Position numbers and translations under genes: made by a program. This document shows positions 1 to 6,114 of a DNA stretch of 6,417 nt, in pieces. Each line of letters opens with the position of its first letter. The first letter of the stretch is position 1. This stretch comes from Chloroflexota bacterium (GTDB lineage: Bacteria; Chloroflexota; Anaerolineae; UBA4142), in contig JACQGS010000267.1 of the NCBI GenBank assembly GCA_016199405.1, forward strand, positions 1 to 6,417. Direction: 5' to 3'. Below the pieces are notes generated by a model that was given only the letters and a program-made list of their open reading frames with translations, made no database searches and was not told the DNA's origin.

Positions 1-123
1 CTCGGACAGCGTGGGCGTGGAAAGCAGTTCTGCGTACAGCGCGATCAGCGCGCGCGAATGGCGCGCGAGATCGGCGCGGGTACTGGTTTCGAGACCTTGA
101 GCGGAAATATCAACGAGAGGCAT
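1..123 (-). CDS. N-terminal fragment of an unidentified protein, cut by the left window edge
   Basis: On the minus strand an ATG at 123-121 opens a frame that stays open to base 1, giving 41 residues that begin MPLVDISAQGLETSTRADLA and continue with a helical, Leu/Ala-rich stretch (RALIALYAELLSTPTLSE). It is the first ATG after an in-frame stop at 186-184. The ribosome binding site is weak; only a GAG-containing purine patch precedes the ATG. The gene is divergent from the methyltransferase, with just 36 bp between the two start codons, so its own promoter probably lies inside the methyltransferase gene. The pattern 'LIALYAELLSTPTLSE' recalls the helix that often precedes GAF domains in sensor proteins, but 41 residues are too few to assign a function. 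The composition looks like real coding sequence. Confidence 0.55.
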   Translation of the reverse strand, partial: MPLVDISAQGLETSTRADLARHSRALIALYAELLSTPTLSE

Positions 124-152
124 TTGAACTCTGCCGCCGGAGCGGCTATAAT
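124..152 (+). promoter_or_regulatory. Sigma70-type promoter of the methyltransferase gene
   Basis: A -35 box TTGAAC (124-129, 4 of 6 matches to TTGACA) and a perfect -10 box TATAAT (147-152) are separated by exactly 17 bp. Transcription would start about 7 nt downstream, at 159-160, which is the A of the ATG at 160. This predicts a leaderless mRNA, in keeping with the lack of any Shine-Dalgarno sequence before that ATG. The -35 box directly abuts the start codon of the divergent gene (123-121), so RNA polymerase bound here would cover the start of that gene. Confidence 0.75.
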
Positions 153-159
153 CACGTCG

Positions 160-879
160 ATGGATGCAACGGTCGCGCAGCGTTTACTGCAAGTCAATCG
201 GAATTTCTATACGCGTTTTGCGCGCTCGTTTTCCGAGACACGCTCCGAGCATCAATCCAACGTTCAAACGATTATAGCGTTGATTGGCGCGGCTGACAAG
301 ATTCTAGACATTGGATGCGGAAACGCGCGCTTGGCACGTGGATTGGAGCGTGCCGGCGCGCGCGTGGAATACGTCGGAGTGGATGCGTCAGCGGAATTGC
401 TGGAATTGGCGCGTGAGCAGTGTGCGAAATTTGAAACGGTGCGCGCCGATTTCCGTTTGAGCGATTTGTCTGATCCGGCTTGGGCGCGCGAGCTGGGGGC
501 AGCGCGCTTTGATGCGATTGCCGCGCTCGCGGTGTTGCACCATCTGCCCGGCGTAGAACTGCGCGCGCGCGTCCTGCGCGATCTCGCTGAACGGCTCGCG
601 CCGCATGGTCAAATCATTTTGACGAATTGGCAATTTCGCGAGGATGCGCGCATGCGGAAAAAAATCGCCGCATGGGATTTGGTGGGAGTGGACGAGCAGG
701 GAGTTGATCCGGGTGACGCGCTGTTAGTGTGGAAACGCGGCGGCGTGGGCTATCGGTATTGCCATCAATTCGATCCCGCCGAAATTGCCGCGCTGGCGCA
801 ACGCGCCGGCTTGCGCGCGACGCGGCAATGGATCGGCGAGCGCGGCTTGAACTTGTACAGCGTGCTTGAAATAATCTAA
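160..879 (+). CDS. Class I SAM-dependent methyltransferase, Trm9-like
   Basis: This is a 239-residue cytoplasmic protein with a Rossmann-type methyltransferase fold. Motif I is ILDIGCGNARLA (48-59). The acidic end of strand 2 that should bind the SAM ribose is in GVDAS (D75). ADFR (96-99) and FDAIAALAVLHHLP (117-130) cover the later SAM and active-site motifs. The N-terminal FARSFSETR (20-28) and the late GDALLVWKR...YRYCHQF segment (about 185-204) resemble Trm9/ALKBH8-type wobble-uridine tRNA methyltransferases, which methylate carboxymethyl-uridine; in those proteins the HFSDTR and RYYHLF segments sit at the same places. The tRNA substrate is inferred and a small-molecule substrate is possible. 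The ATG at 160 is preferred to the in-frame ATG at 58 because the longer form would start upstream of the promoter and overlap the divergent gene. The TAA stop shares bases with the stop of the convergent REC-ParA gene. Confidence 0.85.
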   Translation: MDATVAQRLLQVNRNFYTRFARSFSETRSEHQSNVQTIIALIGAADKILDIGCGNARLARGLERAGARVEYVGVDASAELLELAREQCAKFETVRADFRLSDLSDPAWARELGAARFDAIAALAVLHHLPGVELRARVLRDLAERLAPHGQIILTNWQFREDARMRKKIAAWDLVGVDEQGVDPGDALLVWKRGGVGYRYCHQFDPAEIAALAQRAGLRATRQWIGERGLNLYSVLEII

Positions 880-2024
880 TTCAATTTTTTTACGAGCGCA
901 TCCGCGATTTGTTGGATTTGGAGTGCGAAGGGATGATTGGGCTGATGCAATGCAATCGGTTTGCCTTGATTGACGCTTTGGACAACCGACGCGCCGCCCG
1001 TCTGAATGCGAAAATCAATGCGTTGGCGCAAACTGCGCTCGATCTCGCGCGGCTCGATGCCCACGTTTGAGTTGGCGCGATTCAAAACGATTTGCAATTT
1101 CTTGAGTTGAATCCCTAATTGTTCGGCGATCTCCATAAAGTAATTCGTATTCATCAACGGTCCAATTTCCGGCGTCACGACCAATAGAATAACGTTGGCG
1201 CGTTCGAGCGAAGTCAACGTTCGGTCGTCATAGGCGCTGTGATTATCGACGATCACGTAATCGTAATGTTCGACGAGGACCTCCAAAATCTTGCGGATGT
1301 GATCGCCGGTCACGAGTTCCCCGCGTTCGCGGTTGTAGGGGCTGAGTAAGACGCGAATCCCGGAATCGTGCTGGGTCAGGACTTGCTCCACGAGTTCTTG
1401 GTCAATTTCCTCCGCGCGGTTTGCCAAATCCAAAATACTCCGCACGATCGGCAGATTCAATTGAACCCCGATGTCGCCAAACGAGAGATCGGCGTCAACG
1501 AGCACCACTTTTTTATTTGCCTTGCGCTTGAGGGTAATAGCGAGATTGACGGCGATGGTGGTTTTGCCGACTCCGCCTTTTGCGCCGAAGACCGCAATGA
1601 TGTGACCGCGTTGACGATTTTTGCTCGCGTCGGGCGGGAAGGCATTCGCGCGGGCGAGCAAATTGCGCGCGCGATAAGCCAGCTCTTTGGGCTCAAACGG
1701 CTTGAGGAGAAAATCATCGGCGCCGGCTTCAAACCCCTTGATGCGGTCCCCGACATCGCCGTGTGCGGTGAGCATGATGATCGGCAATAGACTCGTGACG
1801 GCGTTTTGACGCAATTGCCGGCAGAGCGCATAGCCATCCATCTTTGGCAAGTTGACATCGACGATCGCGAGATCGGGCGATTGCTTGACGGCTATTTCGT
1901 ACGCCGCTTCGCCGCTATCGGCGGTGATGACTTCATAGCCCTCGTTGGACAGTATCACGCGCAAAAGTTCCACAATCGCGGGATCGTCGTCCACCGCGAG
2001 AATTCGTTTGGGTGTGCTCATCAT
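876..2024 (-). CDS. Response regulator receiver fused to a ParA/MinD-type ATPase (CpaE/TadZ-like)
   Basis: This 382-residue protein has two domains. Residues 5-125 form a complete receiver with acidic pocket D12-D14, phospho-acceptor D56 (VDVNLP), T86 and K108 (KPF). After a short polar linker, about 140-382 form a MinD/ParA-superfamily ATPase. It has the deviant Walker A motif GAKGGVGKTT (signature lysine K149, phosphate-binding K154), the A' motif VDADLSFGD (D177, D179) and a Walker B-like YVIVDNH (D270). This is the architecture of CpaE/TadZ, which positions Tad/Flp pilus machinery, but no tad or cpa gene is visible here. Both key lysines are present, so it should bind and hydrolyse ATP, unlike some atypical TadZ proteins. 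The gene is third in the operon, 28 bp after the diguanylate cyclase stop. The start at 2024 is chosen because AGGG lies 9 nt upstream; an ATG at 2021 is the alternative, and the ATG at 2069 would overlap the upstream gene. Its role in localisation is inferred. Confidence 0.88.
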   Translation of the reverse strand: MMSTPKRILAVDDDPAIVELLRVILSNEGYEVITADSGEAAYEIAVKQSPDLAIVDVNLPKMDGYALCRQLRQNAVTSLLPIIMLTAHGDVGDRIKGFEAGADDFLLKPFEPKELAYRARNLLARANAFPPDASKNRQRGHIIAVFGAKGGVGKTTIAVNLAITLKRKANKKVVLVDADLSFGDIGVQLNLPIVRSILDLANRAEEIDQELVEQVLTQHDSGIRVLLSPYNRERGELVTGDHIRKILEVLVEHYDYVIVDNHSAYDDRTLTSLERANVILLVVTPEIGPLMNTNYFMEIAEQLGIQLKKLQIVLNRANSNVGIEPREIERSLRQRIDFRIQTGGASVVQSVNQGKPIALHQPNHPFALQIQQIADALVKKLN

Positions 2025-2052
2025 AAACAAGGACCCTAACAAAATTTGATTT

Positions 2053-3699
2053 TTAGCCGGCAAGCGCAACTTGATTGCGGCCGCGATTCTTGGCTAGGTA
2101 CAATGCCTTGTCGGCGCGGTCATTCAATTTCACGGCATCCGCGTACGGCGGAAACGCCGCGATACCGGCGCTAAACGTGACGGAAAAATCGGCATCTTCG
2201 GCTTGATGCCGAATTTGCCCAAACGCGACGCGGAGTTCATCCAATATGCGAACGGCGGTGGGTCCGTCCGTATCCGGCAGGATCAACCCAAACTCTTCTC
2301 CGCCGTAGCGTCCAATCGCGTCGGCTTTGCGAAAGCGTTGTTCCAAGAGACGTGCTAAGCTCTTCAGAACTCGATCTCCGACCGGGTGGCCGTACGTATC
2401 GTTGACCATTTTGAAATGATCCAGGTCAATGATCACGTGGGCTAATTGCGATTTCAGCCGCCGCGCGCGCGCCACTTCGATCTCGAGGCGTTCTTCGGTC
2501 GCGGTGTGGTTCAACAGCCCCGTCAAACTATCGCGGGTCATAAAGTAGCGCATCGTGTTATAGCGTTGAGCGCGTGTCGAGACGGAGGAAACGAGTTGAT
2601 CCGGCCCGATCGGCTTTGCCAGAAAATCATCCGCGCCCAAGCGCATCGCCGCGAGTTGAATGTCCGGATTATTGACCGCCGAGAGAAACACGATCGGAAT
2701 GCTGATAAACGCTTCCTGTTGACGGATGACGGCTGCCAGCTCAAGCCCGCTCGCCGAAGGCATATACAGATCCATCAGAATCAACCCGGGATTAAAATCG
2801 ATCAATTCGCCGGTCATCTGCATTGGATCGGTGACGATGCGCGTGATCATTCCCGCTTTCTGCAAGATCAACGCGTTCTGATGCGCCAAATTGGGGTCGT
2901 CTTCGATGATCAAAATCCGATAAGGTTCGGGGGCAGCGTGCGAAGTCAGGAGGTCTAAATACTCGACCAATGCGTTGATCTCAATCGGCTTGGTAAAGTA
3001 CGCGCGTGCGCCCAGCCGCGCGGCTTGCAAGCGATCCGGAAAATCGCCGCGCGCCGCGAGGACGATCAACGGAAGCGGATCCGCGTGCGCGGCTTGGATA
3101 CGATTCAGGATTTCCAAGCCCGCTGCTTGCGTCGCCGCGATCGTCGAATCCAGGATGATCGCTTCAGGCGCTTCGGTGGACGCCGGCTTGACGGCGTCCA
3201 CCGCGTTGATCGCGCGCACGATGTATCCAAACGGATTGATCTGGCGCGCGAGCAGATTGCCCAGCGCCGGATCGCCTTCGATTAAATACACGCCGCGATT
3301 TCTCGGGACTGGATTTTGGACGGGGGTCGGCGTGAGGATCGTCGGCAGTGGCGTCTTTAACTCGGGATCCGTTTTGTGCGCGCAGTTTTCAATTTCCGCT
3401 ACCAGCGCCTGGACTTGCGCGGCCTGAGCGCGCGAGGGCAACGCCGGATTCTCCAACAAGCCCTGCAAAAACAATTCCCCTTCACGCGCGGCGGCGCTTA
3501 AATCAGAAAAACCAAACGTCGCGCCGGAGCCGGCAAGCGAATGCGCATGCCGATACAATTCGCGCAGATTTTCGACGCGCCAATTCTTTTCCAAGTTTTC
3601 CCACGCAATATTCAGCTGGCGGATTTTTTCCGGCAGACTTTCGATATACGCATCGCGCAAGACTTGCAGTTGTTTTTCGAATTCGGTCGAATTAGACAT
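2053..3699 (-). CDS. HPt-REC-REC-GGDEF hybrid diguanylate cyclase
   Basis: This 548-residue cytoplasmic protein has no membrane segment. Domains in order: an HPt four-helix domain (about 5-108) with phospho-histidine H53 in HSLAGSGATFG; a Pro/Thr linker (110-135); a degenerate receiver REC1 (136-252); an intact receiver REC2 (260-378) with E266/D267, D310, S340 and K362; and a GGDEF domain (385-548) with metal ligand D425 in IIDLDHFK and the active-site signature GGEEF (466-470). RKAD (457-460) lies five residues before GGEEF and is an intact RxxD inhibitory I-site, so the enzyme should make c-di-GMP from two GTP with product feedback. REC1 keeps D184 and K237 but has G142 in place of one acidic-pocket aspartate and A215 in place of the switch Thr/Ser, so it is probably a pseudo-receiver. 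The ATG lies inside the end of the preceding gene (8-nt overlap) without a strong Shine-Dalgarno, which suggests translational coupling. No histidine kinase is adjacent. Confidence 0.93.
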   Translation of the reverse strand: MSNSTEFEKQLQVLRDAYIESLPEKIRQLNIAWENLEKNWRVENLRELYRHAHSLAGSGATFGFSDLSAAAREGELFLQGLLENPALPSRAQAAQVQALVAEIENCAHKTDPELKTPLPTILTPTPVQNPVPRNRGVYLIEGDPALGNLLARQINPFGYIVRAINAVDAVKPASTEAPEAIILDSTIAATQAAGLEILNRIQAAHADPLPLIVLAARGDFPDRLQAARLGARAYFTKPIEINALVEYLDLLTSHAAPEPYRILIIEDDPNLAHQNALILQKAGMITRIVTDPMQMTGELIDFNPGLILMDLYMPSASGLELAAVIRQQEAFISIPIVFLSAVNNPDIQLAAMRLGADDFLAKPIGPDQLVSSVSTRAQRYNTMRYFMTRDSLTGLLNHTATEERLEIEVARARRLKSQLAHVIIDLDHFKMVNDTYGHPVGDRVLKSLARLLEQRFRKADAIGRYGGEEFGLILPDTDGPTAVRILDELRVAFGQIRHQAEDADFSVTFSAGIAAFPPYADAVKLNDRADKALYLAKNRGRNQVALAG

Positions 3700-4084
3700 T
3701 GGCGTCTGCCCACAAGCGGCGGATGGATTCAGAGAGTGTCAGCGGATCGAAGGGTTTCGGAATCACGGCGAGCGCGCCCAAGGCGCGATACTGTGCAACC
3801 TCGTGCGCTTGAATGTTGGCGGTTACGAAAATCACGGGCACGCGCGTCATCTGCGGAAGTTTCCGTAATTCAACCAGCAAACTCGGACCGGTCATCTCCG
3901 GCATCATTACATCGAGGAGAATCAGATCGGGCATAAATTCCGGCGCGGCAGCGAGCGCGGCTTTGCCGGATCCACAAATCCGGACCGTGAATCCGCCAAT
4001 CGATTCGAGCGCCAGCTTGCCGATCGTCTGAATAGCCGGCTCGTCATCCACCATCATGATCCGCGCGAGCGAGCCCGGCGTCAT
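3692..4084 (-). CDS. Stand-alone response regulator receiver protein
   Basis: This 130-residue protein is a single CheY-like receiver with no output domain. The whole phosphorylation site is present: D13/D14 (MVDDEP), phospho-acceptor D58 (LLDVMMP), T88 (VTAN) and K110 (PKPF). It is the first gene of the signalling operon and overlaps the HPt-REC-REC-GGDEF gene by 8 nt, so it probably exchanges phosphate with the HPt histidine of that protein or with the unseen kinase. The ATG at 4084 is chosen because AGGAGGAGG ends 6 nt upstream; an in-frame ATG at 4117 would place this Shine-Dalgarno inside the coding region. A single-domain receiver usually acts as a phosphate shuttle or sink, or by binding a partner protein; which applies here cannot be read from the sequence. 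Confidence 0.92.
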   Translation of the reverse strand: MTPGSLARIMMVDDEPAIQTIGKLALESIGGFTVRICGSGKAALAAAPEFMPDLILLDVMMPEMTGPSLLVELRKLPQMTRVPVIFVTANIQAHEVAQYRALGALAVIPKPFDPLTLSESIRRLWADANV

Positions 4085-4090
4085 CGCTTT

Positions 4091-4099
4091 CCTCCTCCT
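4091..4099 (-). promoter_or_regulatory. Strong Shine-Dalgarno of the signalling operon
   Basis: On the minus strand AGGAGGAGG is followed by a 6-nt spacer and the ATG at 4084. It is the strongest ribosome binding site in the window and it fixes the start of the receiver gene. The next two genes of the operon have much weaker sites, so translation initiation is probably concentrated here. Confidence 0.85.
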
Positions 4100-4109
4100 G
4101 ACCTGGATT

Positions 4110-4130
4110 AATCCCAAGTTCGGCTTGATT
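4110..4130 (-). other. Weak leader hairpin upstream of the operon start
   Basis: In the presumed 5' leader, minus strand, AATCAAG can pair with CTTG and ATT across a 5-nt loop and a 2-nt bulge, giving about 7 bp. It ends 11 nt before the AGGAGGAGG site. Pairing is mostly A-U and could arise by chance. No known riboswitch class is recognised in this leader. Confidence 0.2.
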
Positions 4131-4185
4131 ACAACTTTACCAACCGGCGAATCGTCCGCCAGAATTCAAGTGAATCTTCATAGCC

Positions 4186-4213
4186 ATTATACATCAATTG
4201 CGCCAACTCAAAC
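4186..4213 (-). promoter_or_regulatory. Probable promoter of the receiver / diguanylate cyclase / REC-ParA operon
   Basis: On the minus strand a perfect -10 box TATAAT occupies 4191-4186. The -35 region is poor: GTTTGA (4213-4208) at 16-bp spacing is the best placed, and TTGAGT (4211-4206) fits the consensus better but leaves only 14 bp. A start near 4179 would give a leader of about 95 nt. The site lies just beyond the terminator of the upstream gene, which supports an independent promoter. The weak -35 box may mean that an activator is needed. Confidence 0.45.
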
Positions 4214-4230
4214 ATTACAAAACGAAAACA

Positions 4231-4274
4231 AAAGCGCCCTGAGTCGCGCGGGAACGCGAGGCACAGGGCGCTTT
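4231..4274 (-). terminator. Nested-hairpin intrinsic terminator of the secreted-protein gene
   Basis: AAAGCGCCCTG (4231-4241) and CAGGGCGCTTT (4264-4274) form a perfect 11-bp stem. The 22-nt interior holds a second 5-bp stem, TCGCG (4244-4248) with CGCGA (4255-4259), closing a 6-nt loop. On the minus strand the hairpin begins 23 nt after the stop codon at 4298 and is followed by a U-rich tract (CTTTTGTTTTCGTTTTG). It separates the secreted-protein gene from the operon promoter downstream. The plus-strand side also starts with TTT but is less U-rich. Confidence 0.82.
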
Positions 4275-4297
4275 AACTTTCAATTTCCTGAATTTTT

Positions 4298-6019
4298 CTA
4301 CCGATAAATCGTTCCTAGTTGAACGACCTCGAATACGCTGCCGGGCACGGTCTTGAGTTGATTCAAATCGTCGTCATTCCAACGCGAATCTGTTGCGCCG
4401 GTGATGAACCACGACGAGCCGTTATCTGCGACGAGCATTCCATATTTTTTCAACGCGTTTAGAATCACGCGCGCTTGCCCGCTGAATCGCGAAACATCAT
4501 AGGACGATTTGAGCCGCACGCGCAACCCCATCGGCGGATAACTGGGATCCGTCGTTGAAGACGCGTAGTGCGTGGCGGGATGCACGAACGCGCGCTGCGT
4601 GCGCGCAACCGTAAAGCGCAACGCGTGGCGAATTTCGCCAGCCGCGACTTCATCGTAACGCGTGAGCCCCGGCAGAATCGGCAAGCCGGCGGCGTCGGCG
4701 GAGGTCCAGTACTGCGGGCGCAACAAATTCGAGCGCAAATCGAACACCGCGCCCGAGCCGGCGAGCCAGCCCGCGCCGTTTGGATCTTTTTGCGCATGAT
4801 ACATCTCGTATAGTTTGCATTCGCCGGAGTTCAAGACGAGAACGTGCTGGTCCTCGCCGTATTCGACCGGCGCGTTTGCCGGTACGGGATAAGGTCCGGC
4901 GTCGCTTTCGTCGCCGTACTCGGTGAACGTAATCGGCACTTTCGCCTGCGATCCCGGCACGACGACGAACGGAATGCCGTACTCGCGCGGCGATCCAAAG
5001 TCCGCGTGCAGGTAGGTCGCGCTCTGATTGATGCGCGAAATATACGCCGCCGAATTGGCGTCCACCGGATCATTCGACACATCGCGATTCCACACATTGT
5101 CCGCCGGAAAAACCGGACAGCCGGCAATGGTTGGGCTGCCGGCAGTTGAAGAAGATGTGGGACTGGGCGCCGGCGTCGCGGTATTTGCGCGCGTCGGTGT
5201 CAAAGTCGGCGCGAGGGTTTTCGTTGCGGTTCGCGTCGGTTCGGCGGTTTTCGTTGGGTTCGGCGTCCTTGCGCCGGAAGTTGAGTACGTGACGACGAGG
5301 CGCGGGCGAAGGCTCGCATCGGATGATTCGCGGCTGTAGAATTTGTGATTGAGCCAATCACCGTTAACGGGACGCACGAGCAGTCCATAGTTTTGTCCAT
5401 TCGAGAGCCAGAATTTCACGGACGTAGTGACGTTCCAACTGAACCATTTGTTTGGGTTCGCAGTGAGCGTGATGCGATCAATAATTGTTGTGTCGTAATC
5501 GCCGCCGGGATTGGTCCAGAGGACGTTCGGCGCGGCTTGATACCACGTCGTGCCGAGATTGCGCCCGTCGACTCCGAAGTATTTTCCGCTGCCTTCGACC
5601 CACGCGCGCGTCACGCGGTGCACCAACGCATCTTGCGTCCCGCTGTCGTAATCCGCATCAAACGAATGCATTTGCAATTGCGCGGATTGGATCTGCGCGT
5701 TCGGCGGAAGCGAACCGGTGTCGAAACGAACGAGAAAATGGCGGCGGTCGGATTTATCGTACTGGTAGAGTTCGAGATAGTCGAGCGCGCCGAAATTCGC
5801 GTTGGGACTGCGATTGACGTCGATCAGCGCGTCCGCGACCGCTGGAAATGTCACGGTGGTGGATCCGGCGAGCGGCGTCGCAGCTAAAGTTGGCGAGGGC
5901 GAACGAGTGGGTCGCGGTTTTTCAAGCGGCGCCGCGTCGAGCGGCAATACGGCGGAAAAAAGCACGAGGATCGCAACGAGCGCGGCGGCAACCCGCGCGG
6001 CTTTGGCTTGGCTGGACAT
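4298..6019 (-). CDS. Secreted protein: DNRLRE-like domain, Thr/Pro linker, C-terminal domain of unknown function
   Basis: The 573-residue precursor starts with a signal peptide (basic AKAAR, hydrophobic core about 9-26, likely cleavage near LDAA at 27-30), so the product is exported. A Pro/Ser/Thr spacer leads into a beta-rich DNRLRE-like domain (about 54-247; VADALIDVN, LVRFDTGSLP and RPRLVVTY are characteristic), a family found on cell-surface and carbohydrate-associated proteins. A Thr/Pro linker with TPT-type repeats (248-300) follows. The C-terminal domain (301-573) begins CPVFPADNVWN and carries GSGAVFDLRSN, YWTSADAAGLPILPGL, PPMGLRVRLK and YGMLVADNGSSW. From memory this domain recurs in secreted hypothetical proteins of actinobacteria and Chloroflexota, and no function is known to me. 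C301 and C401 are the only cysteines and may form a disulfide. The ATG at 6019 has AAAGGAG 4 nt upstream, and the gene ends in its own terminator. The exact ligand or activity is unknown. Confidence 0.88.
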   Translation of the reverse strand: MSSQAKAARVAAALVAILVLFSAVLPLDAAPLEKPRPTRSPSPTLAATPLAGSTTVTFPAVADALIDVNRSPNANFGALDYLELYQYDKSDRRHFLVRFDTGSLPPNAQIQSAQLQMHSFDADYDSGTQDALVHRVTRAWVEGSGKYFGVDGRNLGTTWYQAAPNVLWTNPGGDYDTTIIDRITLTANPNKWFSWNVTTSVKFWLSNGQNYGLLVRPVNGDWLNHKFYSRESSDASLRPRLVVTYSTSGARTPNPTKTAEPTRTATKTLAPTLTPTRANTATPAPSPTSSSTAGSPTIAGCPVFPADNVWNRDVSNDPVDANSAAYISRINQSATYLHADFGSPREYGIPFVVVPGSQAKVPITFTEYGDESDAGPYPVPANAPVEYGEDQHVLVLNSGECKLYEMYHAQKDPNGAGWLAGSGAVFDLRSNLLRPQYWTSADAAGLPILPGLTRYDEVAAGEIRHALRFTVARTQRAFVHPATHYASSTTDPSYPPMGLRVRLKSSYDVSRFSGQARVILNALKKYGMLVADNGSSWFITGATDSRWNDDDLNQLKTVPGSVFEVVQLGTIYR

Positions 6020-6023
6020 TCAT

Positions 6024-6030
6024 CTCCTTT
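6024..6030 (-). promoter_or_regulatory. Ribosome binding site of the secreted-protein gene
   Basis: AAAGGAG on the minus strand ends 4 nt before the ATG at 6019, a short but workable spacing. The string ATGAATG offers an overlapping out-of-frame ATG at 6023, but only the 6019 frame is open. No convincing -10/-35 pair could be found upstream of it. Confidence 0.7.
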
Positions 6031-6114
6031 GCATTCCCCCTTTCAAATGAAATTGCCGGTAAGTTGCGAACAGTCTACAGGGGCATTGCCGCGCTGTCGA
6101 GAGAGGTGACGGTA

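Noticed and set aside
58..159. N-terminal extension of the methyltransferase from the ATG at 58
   Set aside because: It would begin upstream of the promoter at 124-152 and overlap the divergent gene; the extra 34 residues are unlike the family, and homologous sequence starts near the FARSFSETR segment after the ATG at 160.
1368..1790. 140-codon plus-strand open frame
   Set aside because: It lies wholly opposite the receiver-ParA gene, whose domain motifs are unmistakable, and has no recognisable motif of its own.
2025..2069. Longer start of the receiver-ParA protein at 2069
   Set aside because: It would overlap the end of the preceding gene, and the added 15 residues precede a receiver domain that starts normally a few residues after the ATG at 2024.
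2446..2958. 170-codon plus-strand open frame
   Set aside because: It is antisense to the diguanylate cyclase and rich in Arg, His and Gln, as expected of the complement of this codon usage; it has no domain and no promoter or ribosome binding site.
4085..4179. Possible c-di-GMP riboswitch in the operon leader
   Set aside because: The leader lacks the conserved core sequences of both known c-di-GMP riboswitch classes and shows only short, weak stems.
5145..5270. Apparent tandem repeat DNA in the secreted-protein gene
   Set aside because: The pattern follows from the Thr/Pro linker codons and has no constant unit length; it is a protein linker rather than a CRISPR or other array.
5345..5887. 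180-codon plus-strand open frame
   Set aside because: It is a shadow of the secreted-protein gene; the minus-strand frame carries the signal peptide, domains and ribosome binding site.
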